From contig NZ_KB899941.1 of NCBI RefSeq assembly GCF_000378465.1, positions 1 through 37,555 of the forward strand: a DNA stretch of 37,555 nt, read 5' to 3'. A program made the position numbers and the translations under genes. Each line of letters opens with the position of its first letter. The first letter of the stretch is position 1. The notes beneath the pieces were generated by a model. It made no database searches, was not told the DNA's origin, and saw nothing but the letters and a program-made list of their open reading frames with translations. This document shows positions 27,114 through 35,711 of this stretch, piece by piece. Origin of the DNA: Elioraea tepidiphila DSM 17972 (GTDB lineage Bacteria > Pseudomonadota > Alphaproteobacteria > Acetobacterales > Acetobacteraceae).

Positions 27114-28334
27114 ATGGCCCGACTCGTGATGAAGTTCGGCGGCACCTCCGTCGCCGATCTCGACCGCATCCGCACCGTCGCGACCCGCGTCAAGCGCGAG
27201 GTCGAGGCCGGCCACGCGGTGGCGGTGGTGGTCTCGGCCATGGCCGGGGTGACCAACCAGCTCGTGAAATGGTGCCAGGAGCTCTCGCCGCTGCACGACG
27301 CGCGCGAATACGACACCGTGGTCGCGACCGGCGAGCAGGTGACCACAGGGCTGCTCGCGATCGCGCTGCAGACGATCGGCGTCGATGCGCGCTCCTGGCA
27401 GGGCTGGCAGATCCCGATCCGCACCGACGGCGCGCATGGCAAGGCGCGGGTGGATACGATCGAGAGCGCGGAACTTCTCAAGCGCATGGCGATCGGCCAG
27501 GTGCCGGTGGTGGCGGGGTTCCAGGGGCTCGGCCCCGACAACCGCGTCACCACGCTCGGCCGCGGCGGCTCGGACCTCTCCGCGGTGGCGCTCGCCGCGG
27601 CGCTGAAGGCGGATCGCTGCGACATCTTCACCGACGTCGACGGGGTCTACACGACCGATCCGCGCATCGTGCCGAAGGCGCGCAAGCTCGATCGGATCAG
27701 CTACGAGGAGATGCTCGAACTCGCTTCGGTCGGGGCCAAGGTGCTCCAGACCCGCTCGGTCGAGCTCGCGATGAAGCAAGGGGTGCGCGTGCAGGTGCTA
27801 TCCTCCTTCGAGGACAAGCCCGGCACGCTGGTGGTGGACGAGGACGAGATCGTGGAAAAGGAACTGGTCAGCGGCGTCGCCTATTCGCGCGACGAGGCCA
27901 AGGTGACGCTGCGCCGCGTGCCCGACCGGCCGGGCGTGGCGGCGGCCGTGTTCGGCGGGCTCGCCGCCGCCAACGTGAACGTCGACATGATCGTGCAGAA
28001 CGTCTCGGCCGACGGCACGACCGACATGACCTTCACGGTGGGCCGGGCCGATCTCGCGCGCGCGCAGTCCGTGCTGGAACAGGCGCGCGGGAAGGTCGGC
28101 TTCGCCGAGCTGATCGCCGATCCTGGCGTCGCCAAGATCTCGGTTGTCGGCGTCGGCATGCGCACCCATGCCGGGGTTGCCAACACGATGTTCAAGGCGC
28201 TCGCCGAGCGCGGCATCAACATCGAGGTGATCAGCACCTCCGAGATCAAGATCTCGGTGCTGATCCGCGAGGAGGCGACCGAGCTCGCGGTGCGCGCCCT
28301 GCACACCGCCTACGGGCTGGACGCCGCCGCATGA
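27114..28334 (+). CDS. lysC: Aspartate kinase
   Basis: A 406-residue enzyme phosphorylating aspartate, the first step to lysine, threonine and methionine. The catalytic domain starts with VMKFGGTSVAD and has TLGRGGSDLSAVALA and the IFTDVDGVYTTDPR motif. Two C-terminal ACT domains (from about 265) would bind the feedback inhibitors: RPGVAAAVFGGLAAANVNVD and AGVANTMFKALAERGINIE. ATG 27114 is fixed by the family start. Its stop overlaps the next gene's start (ATGA). Confidence 0.97.
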   Translation: MARLVMKFGGTSVADLDRIRTVATRVKREVEAGHAVAVVVSAMAGVTNQLVKWCQELSPLHDAREYDTVVATGEQVTTGLLAIALQTIGVDARSWQGWQIPIRTDGAHGKARVDTIESAELLKRMAIGQVPVVAGFQGLGPDNRVTTLGRGGSDLSAVALAAALKADRCDIFTDVDGVYTTDPRIVPKARKLDRISYEEMLELASVGAKVLQTRSVELAMKQGVRVQVLSSFEDKPGTLVVDEDEIVEKELVSGVAYSRDEAKVTLRRVPDRPGVAAAVFGGLAAANVNVDMIVQNVSADGTTDMTFTVGRADLARAQSVLEQARGKVGFAELIADPGVAKISVVGVGMRTHAGVANTMFKALAERGINIEVISTSEIKISVLIREEATELAVRALHTAYGLDAAA

Positions 28335-29380
28335 CGCGCGCCGAGGCCGAGGCCCGTCTCGCCGCGCTCTGGAAACGGGGCACCGACTTCCTCGGCACGC
28401 GCGTGGCGATCCTGGGCGGCGCGATGAGCTGGGTGAGCGAGCGCCACCTGGTCGCGGCGATCTCGAACGCCGGCGGGTTCGGGGTGATCGCCTGCGGCTC
28501 GATGTCGCCCGCGCTGCTGGATGCCGAGATCGCCGGCACCAAGGCGCTGACCGACAAGCCGTTCGGCGTGAACCTGATCACCATGCACCCCGAGCTCGAC
28601 GCGCTGATCGGCGTCTGCCTCGACCATCAGGTCGGCCACATCGTGCTCGCCGGCGGCATCCCGCCGGGACCCGCGATCCGGCGCATCAAGGACGGCGGCG
28701 CGAAGCTCGTCTGTTTCACGCCGGCGCTGGCGCTCGGCAGGAAGCTCGTGCGCTCCGGCGCCGATGCGCTGGTGATCGAGGGGGCGGAGGCGGGCGGGCA
28801 TATCGGGCCCGTAAGCCTCACCGTGCTCGCCCAGGAGATCCTGCCGCATCTGCGCGAGGTGCCGGTGTTCGTCGCCGGGGGTCTGGGGCGCGGCGAGGCG
28901 ATCCTCGCCTATCTCGAGATGGGCGCCGCGGGCTGCCAGCTCGGCACGCGCTTCGTCTGCGCGACCGAGTCGATCGCGCATCCGCGTTTCAAGCAGGCCT
29001 TCATCCGTGCCGCCGCGCGCGAGGCCGTGCCGACCGTGCAGCTCGACCCGGCCTTCCCGGTGATCCCCGTGCGCGCGCTGGTGAACGAGGGCACCAAGCG
29101 CTTCATGGAGCACCAGGCCGAGGTGATCCGCCGCTTCAAGGCGGGCGAACTGGCGAAGGACGAGGCCCAGCTCGATATCGAGCATTTCTGGGCCGGCGCG
29201 CTGCGCCGCGCGGTGATCGAGGGCGATGTCGAGAACGGCAGCCTCATGGCAGGGCAGAGTGTGGGCATGGTGACACGCGAGCAGCCCACGGCCGAGATCA
29301 TCGCCGAACTGGTCGACCAGGCGGTCGCGGCGCTGATGGCGCGGGGCGACCCGCCCGCGCTCTCCGCGGCGGCCGAGTGA
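28331..29380 (+). CDS. Nitronate monooxygenase/FabK-like flavin enzyme
   Basis: A 349-residue FMN-dependent TIM-barrel protein of the 2-nitropropane-dioxygenase family. It shows NAGGFGVIACGSM, DKPFGVNLITM, ALVIEGAEAGGHIG and a phosphate-binding VFVAGGLGRGEAILAYLEMG followed by GCQLGTRFVCATE. Relatives oxidise alkyl nitronates or reduce enoyl-ACP; the actual substrate here is not decidable. It overlaps lysC by ATGA, and this lysC neighbour is common in the group, which suggests a housekeeping rather than detoxifying role. Confidence 0.88.
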   Translation: MTRAEAEARLAALWKRGTDFLGTRVAILGGAMSWVSERHLVAAISNAGGFGVIACGSMSPALLDAEIAGTKALTDKPFGVNLITMHPELDALIGVCLDHQVGHIVLAGGIPPGPAIRRIKDGGAKLVCFTPALALGRKLVRSGADALVIEGAEAGGHIGPVSLTVLAQEILPHLREVPVFVAGGLGRGEAILAYLEMGAAGCQLGTRFVCATESIAHPRFKQAFIRAAAREAVPTVQLDPAFPVIPVRALVNEGTKRFMEHQAEVIRRFKAGELAKDEAQLDIEHFWAGALRRAVIEGDVENGSLMAGQSVGMVTREQPTAEIIAELVDQAVAALMARGDPPALSAAAE

Positions 29381-29392
29381 GCCGCGCGAGCG

Positions 29393-31660
29393 GTGTCGGC
29401 AACCCCGAAGGAAGCCCCGACCACCCCCAGACGACTGCTCGCGCGCCTGCGCCGCCTGATGGCGCGCGCGACCGACCTTGCCCCGCGCCTCGACGGGCTG
29501 GTCCGTCTCGTCGCCGCCGAGTTCGTCGCCGAGGTCTGCTCGGTCTATGTCATGCGCCCGGGCGAGATCCTGGAACTCGTCGCGACCGAGGGGCTGCGGC
29601 CCGAGGCCGTGCACCGCACGCGGCTGCGCGTCGGAGAGGGCATCGTCGGCACGGCCGCGGCCGAGGCGCGGCCGCTGAACCTGCCCGACGCGCAGAACCA
29701 CCCCGCCTTCGCCTACCGCCCCGAGACCGGCGAGGAGCCCTTCGCCTCGATGCTCGCCGTGCCGGTGCTGCGCGGCGCGGAGGTGCTGGGCGTGATCGCG
29801 GTGCAGAACCGCGCGCCGCGCCGCTACGCCGAGGACGAGGTCGAGGCGCTCGAGACCGTCGGCATGCTGCTCGCGGAGATGCTGCACGGCGCCCGCTCGG
29901 CCTCGGCGGAGGTCGCGCTCAGCCTGCCCGGCTCGATGGCGCGGCACTTCGAGGGCGTCGGACTGACCCCGGGCATCGTCATGGGGCCGGTGCTGCGGCA
30001 TGGGCGGCGCGCGGCCCCGCGCGCGGTGCTGGCGGAGGATCCCGAGGCGGAGCTGCGGCGGCTGACAGCGGCGACCGAGGCGATGCAGCGCGCGGTCGAT
30101 GCGCTGCTGGAAGGCCCTGCCCGCGCAGCCGGCCAGGAGCCCCGCGAGGTGCTGGAGGCCTATCGGCTGATCGCGGCCGATCAGGGTTGGCTCGGGCGGA
30201 TCGCCGCGGTGGTGCGCGACGGGCTCACCGCCGAAGCCGCCGTGGAGCGCGTGCTCGCCGAGCTGCGCGCGCGCATGCGCCAGGTCGCCGATCCCTATCT
30301 GCGCGAGCGGCTCGCCGACATCGAGGACCTCGCCGGGCGGCTGATCGACCATCTCGGCGGCACCGCACCCGAGCCGGCGCAGGGCGAGGGGTTCATCCTG
30401 ATCGCGCGCCGCGTCGGCCCGGCCGAGCTGCTTGACTATCACGCGCGCGGCCTCGCGGGGTTGGTGCTGGAGGAGGGCAGCCCGACTGCGCACGCGACCA
30501 TCATCGCGCGCGCGCTCGCCGTGCCGCTGCTCGCCGGCTGCCGTGGCGCGACCGACTCGGCGGTGCCGGGCGAGCATGCGGTGCTGGACGCTGATGAGGG
30601 GCGGCTGGTGCTGCGCCCGGATGCCGAGATCGTCGCCGGCTACACGGCGGCGCTGGCCGCGCGCGCGGCCCGGCGCGCGACCGAAGCGGGTTACCGCGAC
30701 GTCGAGCCGCGCACGCGTGACGGCGTGCGCCTGACGGTGATGATCAATGCGGGTCTGCTGATGGACCTGCCGCAGCTCGCCGAGACCGGCGCGGACGGGA
30801 TCGGATTGTTCCGCACCGAGATCGCCTGGCTCGCGCGCGGCGGCCTGCCGGAACTCGAGACCGAAGAGGCGCTCTATCGCGACGTGCTGGCCGCGGCGGG
30901 CGACAAGCCGGTGATCTTCCGCACCATCGATCTCGGCGGCGACAAGCTCCTGCCCGGGTTCTCGCATGCGGAGGAGGAGAACCCCGCCCTCGGCTGGCGG
31001 TCGTTGCGCATCGGGCTCGATCGGCCGGCGATGCTGCGGCGGCAGTTGCGCGCGATGCTGGCGGCGGCAGCCGGGCGGCGGCTCCTGGTGATGTTCCCGA
31101 TGGTGACGACGGTGGAGGAGTTGCGCGCCGCCAAGTCGTTGCTGGAGGCCGAGCGGCGCGCGGCCGAGAGGCGTGGCGCCGCGCCGGCCGAGGTACGCGC
31201 AGGTGCGATGCTCGAAGTGCCGGCGCTCGTCTGGCAGCTTCCCGCGCTGCTGGAGGAGGCGGCCTTCCTTTCGATCGGCTCGAACGACCTCACCCAGTTC
31301 CTGTTCGCCGCCGATCGCGGCAACCCGCGGCTCGCCGGGCGCTACGACTTCCTCTCGGCGCCGGTGCTCGACCTGCTCGAGCAGGTGGGCGCGGCGGCGG
31401 CCGCCGCCGGCGTGCCGGTCGGGCTGTGTGGCGAGGCGGCCGCGCGGCCGCTGGAGGCGCTGGCCGTGTTCGGCGTCGGCATCGACCAGGTCTCGGTGCC
31501 TGCGGCCGCGGTGCCGGCGGTGAAGGCGATGGTGCGCAGCCTCGATCTGGCGGCGTTCCGAACCTTCCTCGCCAATCTGCGCCGCTCCGCGCGCGGCGGC
31601 GCGAGCCTGCGGGCCGACATCGCGGCCTATGCACGAGATCACGGAATCGCAACGGAATAG
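29393..31660 (+). CDS. ptsP: Phosphoenolpyruvate-protein phosphotransferase PtsP (GAF-EI, nitrogen PTS)
   Basis: A 755-residue enzyme I of the nitrogen-related phosphotransferase system, passing phosphate from phosphoenolpyruvate to NPr. A GAF sensor domain (about 20-165, with RVGEGIVGTAAAE) is followed by the phosphohistidine domain with EGSPTAHATIIAR (His367), which reads SPTAH where many relatives have SHAA. The TIM-barrel has GLFRTEIAWLARG, FRTIDLGGDK and GSNDLTQFLFA. The catalytic GLCGEAAARP carries Cys679. GTG 29393 is the start, 12 bases after the flavin-enzyme gene, with only a weak ribosome site. ptsO and ptsN are not in the window. Confidence 0.95.
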   Translation: MSATPKEAPTTPRRLLARLRRLMARATDLAPRLDGLVRLVAAEFVAEVCSVYVMRPGEILELVATEGLRPEAVHRTRLRVGEGIVGTAAAEARPLNLPDAQNHPAFAYRPETGEEPFASMLAVPVLRGAEVLGVIAVQNRAPRRYAEDEVEALETVGMLLAEMLHGARSASAEVALSLPGSMARHFEGVGLTPGIVMGPVLRHGRRAAPRAVLAEDPEAELRRLTAATEAMQRAVDALLEGPARAAGQEPREVLEAYRLIAADQGWLGRIAAVVRDGLTAEAAVERVLAELRARMRQVADPYLRERLADIEDLAGRLIDHLGGTAPEPAQGEGFILIARRVGPAELLDYHARGLAGLVLEEGSPTAHATIIARALAVPLLAGCRGATDSAVPGEHAVLDADEGRLVLRPDAEIVAGYTAALAARAARRATEAGYRDVEPRTRDGVRLTVMINAGLLMDLPQLAETGADGIGLFRTEIAWLARGGLPELETEEALYRDVLAAAGDKPVIFRTIDLGGDKLLPGFSHAEEENPALGWRSLRIGLDRPAMLRRQLRAMLAAAAGRRLLVMFPMVTTVEELRAAKSLLEAERRAAERRGAAPAEVRAGAMLEVPALVWQLPALLEEAAFLSIGSNDLTQFLFAADRGNPRLAGRYDFLSAPVLDLLEQVGAAAAAAGVPVGLCGEAAARPLEALAVFGVGIDQVSVPAAAVPAVKAMVRSLDLAAFRTFLANLRRSARGGASLRADIAAYARDHGIATE

Positions 31661-31686
31661 CGCGCCTGATGCCGCGGATATGACTT

Positions 31687-31722
31687 CGGTGTGACGGCAC
31701 GCACACCGGACATCGGGTTTTT
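31687..31722 (+). terminator. Probable terminator after ptsP
   Basis: CGGTGTG (31687-31693) pairs perfectly with CACACCG (31702-31708) over an 8-base loop, and a run of five T follows at 31718-31722. The T-run is 9 bases from the stem, so termination may be weak. It separates ptsP from the protease gene pair. Confidence 0.4.
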
Positions 31723-31856
31723 CGTTTCCGCTCGGTGCGCGGCTCTGATAGGCTTCTTCCGGTCCGCACACGCATCGCGACACCGGGGCGCGTCGCCGTG
31801 CCGACCTTGGCCTCGATGATCCCATACGTGATCAGAAAGGTCCGTATGCAAGACGA

Positions 31857-31886
31857 GCGGGGGCGACGCGCGACGCCTGCCCCCGC
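31857..31886 (+). promoter_or_regulatory. GC-rich hairpin in the leader of the protease gene pair
   Basis: GCGGGGGC (31857-31864) pairs perfectly with GCCCCCGC (31879-31886) across 14 bases, ending 29 bases before the ATG at 31916. The ribosome site GGAGAG follows at 31905-31910. The stem could be a 5' stabilising structure or a control point. No protein-binding role can be shown. Confidence 0.35.
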
Positions 31887-31915
31887 CGACCGGACACCCT
31901 GACCGGAGAGCGTCC

Positions 31916-32806
31916 ATGCCAGCAGCAAAACGGTCCGCGGCCACCGCGGCATCCCGTTACGATAACATGACGAAAACCCTTGGGCTCGCGCGGCCCGACG
32001 CGTTCCGCCGCGCCGATCTCACGCCCGCGCTGCGCGAGAAGGCCGGGCTGACCGCCGAGGACGAGCATCGCCTGACCGCCTGCGCCGAACTCGCCCGCCT
32101 CGGTCTTCCCGCCGAGGTCGCGCAGGCGCTGAGCCTGAGCGGCGCGATCGGCAGCGCCTCCGAGCTTGCGACGCTCACGCTCGGCGAGGTCGAGCGCGTG
32201 CTCGGCGAGGCGCCGGTCAGACAGCTCCTGCCGGCGGGGTTCCGTCTCGACCGCGCCGGTCTGGAGAACTGGCTCAAGCTCGTCGTGCCGCTGACCGCCG
32301 ACGAGTCCGCGCCCGTCCGCACGGCGATGGCCGAGACCGAGGCAGCGGAAGGCGCGCGCGACGAGGACGCAGCGCTCGCGGCCGAGGACCTGGTTCTCGA
32401 TCCCGGCCGCGTGAACGATCTGCTCGATGCGCTGAGGCAGCGCTGGGGCCGCACCGAGGCGGCAATCGCGCCGCTGGCACGCGCGGGCGCCGCACCGGTC
32501 GACGCGCTCGCGCTGCGCGGGGCGCTGGCCGAACTCCAGGCCGGCCTCGCCGACGCGCTTCAGGGCGCGCTTGCGCCGGCGTCCGGCGCCTTCGTCACCG
32601 CTGACGAGGCCGCCGCGGCACCGGTCGCCAACGAGGACGCGGACGCGACCGTCGAGCTCGCCCTGCTCCAGGGCGAATTGCGGCGGATCGAGCTCAGCAT
32701 CGACGCGCTGCGCGCCGTCTCGGCGGGTGGGGCTGAGGCGACCAGCCCGGCTGCCGCCAGCGAGGATGGCGAGAGCGACCGCGAAACATCCCTGAGGGGG
32801 GAGTAG
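31916..32806 (+). CDS. Unrecognised protein paired with a subtilisin-type protease
   Basis: A 296-residue acidic, alanine- and leucine-rich protein that I cannot place in a family. There is no signal peptide or membrane segment. A basic start (MPAAKRSAATAASRY) leads into mainly helical sequence: LTAEDEHRLTACAELARLGL, VAQALSLSGAIGSASEL, LTLGEVERVLGEAPVRQLL, then an acidic Ala-rich linker and a last helix LQGELRRIELSIDALRAV. There is one cysteine. GGAGAG precedes ATG 31916; ATG 31967 is a later option. The protease starts 4 bases after its stop, so the two are co-transcribed. Being made first and in the same compartment, it may be an adaptor, chaperone or inhibitor of the protease; that is inference. 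Confidence 0.75.
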   Translation: MPAAKRSAATAASRYDNMTKTLGLARPDAFRRADLTPALREKAGLTAEDEHRLTACAELARLGLPAEVAQALSLSGAIGSASELATLTLGEVERVLGEAPVRQLLPAGFRLDRAGLENWLKLVVPLTADESAPVRTAMAETEAAEGARDEDAALAAEDLVLDPGRVNDLLDALRQRWGRTEAAIAPLARAGAAPVDALALRGALAELQAGLADALQGALAPASGAFVTADEAAAAPVANEDADATVELALLQGELRRIELSIDALRAVSAGGAEATSPAAASEDGESDRETSLRGE

Positions 32807-32810
32807 TGCG

Positions 32811-35336
32811 ATGAGCGAGGACATCACCACGCCGGCGCGCGGCTCGGTGCCGGGCCGCCTGATCATCACGCTCGCCCCCAAGGCCGTGGAGGCGACGCAG
32901 GAGCGCATCGCGGCGACGCGCGCGCAGCGCGTGCCCGCCGTGATGCGCGGCACCGGCATCGACACGCTCGATGCGGTGCTGAAGAAGTTCGGCGCGCTCT
33001 CGACGCGCCCCGCCACCGGACGGCGCCGCTTCGAGCGGCTGGTGCGCGTGCGCATGGACCGCCGCCTGATCGTCGAGTTCCCCGAGAAGGCCGATCTCGG
33101 CGCGATCGCCGCGGCGCTCATGGCGCTGCCCGAGGTCGAGCGGGTCGAGGAGGATCCCGAGCTCGCGACCGACCAGGATACCCCGGACGACCCGGACTAC
33201 ACCAACGGCACGCAGTGGCACCTGCCGCAGGTCAACATCGAGGGCGCCTGGACGCGCTCGAAAGGCAGCGGTGTGATCATCGGCGTCTATGACTCGAACG
33301 GCGTGCGCACGGCCCACCCCGACCTCGCCGCCAACTACGTCGCGACCCCCTGCGACGGCGATGGCGACGCCGTCAGCGGCGAGCATGGCACGCAGGTGGT
33401 GGGCGTCTGCGCCGCCGTCACCGATAACGCGACTGGCGTGGCGGGCGCCGGCTGGAACGCACGCTTCATGGGGATCAGGGCCGGCGGCGGCACGACCAGC
33501 GCGGCCGCGATCGAGTGCATGGTGGACGAGGGGGCCGACGTGATCGTCACGAGCTCGCCCGCCAAGGTGGACAACGAGCCCTCGGCGCTGGGCGACGCGG
33601 TCGATTACGCCTTCGAGGCGGGCGTGCCGATCATCGCGTCCTCGGGGAATGCCAATCACCCGACCCAGTCGATCCCCTACGACCAGTGGCCCGCGAAGAA
33701 CCCGCGCACGCTCGCGGTCGGCAACACCGAGGCCGATGACACGCGGCGCACGACCTCGAATTACGGGCCGTGGCTCGACGTGATGGCGCCCGGCGTGTCG
33801 ATCCGCACGACCTCGGGCGCCTCGGGCTTCGCCTCGCCGACCGGCACCTCGTTCTCGACACCGCTCGTGGGTGGGGTGGCCGCACTGATGATCGCGCGCA
33901 ACCGCACGATCGGACCGCGCCAGCTCTACGAGATCCTGCGCCAGACCACGATCCTGCCGGCCGGCACCGACACCTCGGATAACCGTTACGGTCAGGGTCG
34001 GATCGACGCGAACAAGGCGATGAACGCGACGATCGGGCTGTGGAAGGCGGTGCGCTACGGCTCGGTGCCGGCCATCGGCGCCTCGGTCGCGATCAGCAGC
34101 ACCGGCTGGTGGATCGTCGGCTACAGCAAGAGCGTGTTCGTCGGCTACCGCAACTCGTTCTGGTCCAAGCGCGTCACCTACGACAGCGTCGCCAATGCGC
34201 GTCCGGCGGTGGCGATCAACGACAGCGGCGACTGGATCGCCTGCTACAGCCGCTCGACCTTCGTCGGCAACGGCATCGGCACGGCGAAGAAGATGGTGAC
34301 CTATCCGCGCCGCACCACGCCCGGGGCGGTCGCGATCAACGCGAACGGCGACTGGATCTGCGTCTACAGCCTCTCCTGCTTCGTCGGCCACAGGACCGCC
34401 TCGGCGAAGAAGATGGTGACCTACAACGCCGTGCCGGCGGTCGCCGGCGATGTCGCGATCAACGATCGCGGCGACTGGATCTGCTGCTACAGCAAATCGA
34501 CCTTCGCCGGCTTCAAGACCTCGTCCTCGACCAAGATGGTGACCTACAACGCGGTCGCGCTGGCGGCAGGGTCGGTGGACATCAACGCCGAGGGCGACTG
34601 GATCGCGAACTACAGCCGCTCGACCTTCGTCGGCTTCCGTCGCGAGGCGGCAACGAAGATGGTGAGCTATGACCGGCGCACAACACCCGGGTCGGTCGCG
34701 ATCAATACCCGCGGCGACTGGATCGCCTGCTACAGCAAGTCCACCTTCGTCGGCTTCAAGCGCTCCTCGGCGAGCAAGATGGTGACCTACGATGCGGTCG
34801 CGCCGGCGCGGTCGGCGGTCGCGATCAATGCCTCGGGCGACTGGATCGTGAACTACAGCCGCTCGACCTTCGTGGGCTTCCGCACCTCGTCGAGCAGCAA
34901 GATGGTGACGTACCCCAGGCGCAACGTCGCCGGCGCGGTGGCGATCAACGCCGCCGGGCAGTGGATCGCGACCTACAGCGTCAGCACCTTCGTCGGCGAG
35001 AAGCGGTCCTGGGCCAGCAAGCGCCTCACCTACAACGCCGTGCCGCTGACCGCGGCCGCGGTCGGCATCAATGACCAGGGCGACTGGATCGCGAGCTACA
35101 GCCGCACGACCTATCTCGGTGCGATGCTGCGCAGCAGCGTCCAGGCGGTGCGGCACGCGCCCGACGACATCTCCAAGCGCGACATCGAGAACGGCGCGTC
35201 TTTCCCGTCCTCGGCGCTGCCCGGCGGGCCCGGCGCGGTCGGGATCAACAACGCCGGCGACTGGGTGGTGTGCTACGGCCGCTCGGCCTCGGTCGGCACG
35301 CGGGCCGTGTACACGAACACGCATCGCTTCGACTGA
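32811..35336 (+). CDS. Subtilisin-family (S8) serine protease with C-terminal GDWI repeats
   Basis: An 841-residue protein in three parts. Residues 1-120 are a fervidolysin/I9-like propeptide (RLIVEFPEKADL, LPEVERVEEDPEL). Residues 130-405 are a peptidase S8 domain with Asp161 (YDSNGV), His192 (EHGTQVVG), oxyanion Asn280 (SSGN) and Ser347 (TGTSFSTP), so it should be active. Residues 427-841 are ten repeats of about 40 residues with the core AIN..GDWI..YS.STFVG and a KMVTY strand, probably a beta-propeller-like or solenoid domain. No signal peptide is present, and at least seven cysteines lie in the repeats, both unusual for a secreted subtilisin. AGGGGGGAG precedes ATG 32811. Its target is unknown. 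Confidence 0.92.
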   Translation: MSEDITTPARGSVPGRLIITLAPKAVEATQERIAATRAQRVPAVMRGTGIDTLDAVLKKFGALSTRPATGRRRFERLVRVRMDRRLIVEFPEKADLGAIAAALMALPEVERVEEDPELATDQDTPDDPDYTNGTQWHLPQVNIEGAWTRSKGSGVIIGVYDSNGVRTAHPDLAANYVATPCDGDGDAVSGEHGTQVVGVCAAVTDNATGVAGAGWNARFMGIRAGGGTTSAAAIECMVDEGADVIVTSSPAKVDNEPSALGDAVDYAFEAGVPIIASSGNANHPTQSIPYDQWPAKNPRTLAVGNTEADDTRRTTSNYGPWLDVMAPGVSIRTTSGASGFASPTGTSFSTPLVGGVAALMIARNRTIGPRQLYEILRQTTILPAGTDTSDNRYGQGRIDANKAMNATIGLWKAVRYGSVPAIGASVAISSTGWWIVGYSKSVFVGYRNSFWSKRVTYDSVANARPAVAINDSGDWIACYSRSTFVGNGIGTAKKMVTYPRRTTPGAVAINANGDWICVYSLSCFVGHRTASAKKMVTYNAVPAVAGDVAINDRGDWICCYSKSTFAGFKTSSSTKMVTYNAVALAAGSVDINAEGDWIANYSRSTFVGFRREAATKMVSYDRRTTPGSVAINTRGDWIACYSKSTFVGFKRSSASKMVTYDAVAPARSAVAINASGDWIVNYSRSTFVGFRTSSSSKMVTYPRRNVAGAVAINAAGQWIATYSVSTFVGEKRSWASKRLTYNAVPLTAAAVGINDQGDWIASYSRTTYLGAMLRSSVQAVRHAPDDISKRDIENGASFPSSALPGGPGAVGINNAGDWVVCYGRSASVGTRAVYTNTHRFD
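34089..35333 (+). repeat. Ten in-frame protein repeats of about 120 bases
   Basis: The units are residues 427-467, 468-507, 508-548, 549-589, 590-629, 630-670, 671-710, 711-751, 752-810 and 811-841 of the protease. Units 1, 3, 4, 6 and 8 have 41 residues and end in a xAV or similar linker. Units 2, 5 and 7 have 40 residues and end in RRxxxGxV. Unit 9 has an 18-residue insertion and unit 10 is cut short. DNA copies such as GGCGACTGGATCGC recur at each unit but are diverged, so the array is old rather than freshly expanded. Confidence 0.9.
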
Positions 35337-35348
35337 GGGTTGAGACGG

Positions 35349-35367
35349 GCGGGCCCAGGCGGCCCGC
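35349..35367 (+). terminator. GC-rich hairpin after the protease gene
   Basis: GCGGGCC (35349-35355) pairs with GGCCCGC (35361-35367) across CAGGC, 12 bases past the stop codon. There is no T-run, so it may act as a transcript-end stabiliser or as part of a Rho-dependent terminator. Confidence 0.4.
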
Positions 35368-35711
35368 TCGCGCCGCGCCTCTCAGGGCCGCACGGGGCGT
35401 GTGTTGGGGCGAGGCCTGCCGCAGGATCACCTGGGCCTCGCGGCTGCGGCGGTTGAAGCGGGCGGTCCTGCGGCATGCGGCTCCGCGCATTGCGGCGCCA
35501 GTCTGGCCGCCGGACCGCGCCGCCGATTCGGTTGCGGCCGAATCATCGCTGCATCTCTGGCGTGCCCGCGAAGTTGCGCAATTTCCGGGATTTCAACCTT
35601 TGACTGTTAACGCTGGCGTGCCCCCCCTCTCTCGCGATAGACAGTAGCGTGCCAGGGCGGCGGGTCGGGGGTCCCGCGGCCACGGATCGACGCGCACCGA
35701 GGATCAGGCTG
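35368..35711. other. Noncoding stretch before the RodZ-like gene
   Basis: About 340 bases without a convincing gene. Short open frames on both strands lack family features. The part around 35575-35616 is clearly richer in A and T than its surroundings and contains TTGACT (35600-35605) and GTTAAC, so it probably carries the promoter of the following gene. A matching -10 element at the usual distance is not evident. Confidence 0.4.

Noticed and set aside
28310-31825. A 1171-codon open frame on the minus strand
   Set aside because: It is antisense to the flavin-enzyme and ptsP genes, both of which have full catalytic motifs. The translated composition is typical of a shadow frame.
32694-35324. 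An 876-codon minus-strand frame with regular repeats
   Set aside because: Its repeats (DRDR, GHHL and similar) are simply the reverse reading of the protease repeats on the plus strand.
34089-35333. Regularly spaced DNA repeats resembling a CRISPR array
   Set aside because: The period is about 120 bases, the copies are diverged and in frame, and they encode a protein repeat. There are no short identical repeats with unique spacers and no cas genes.
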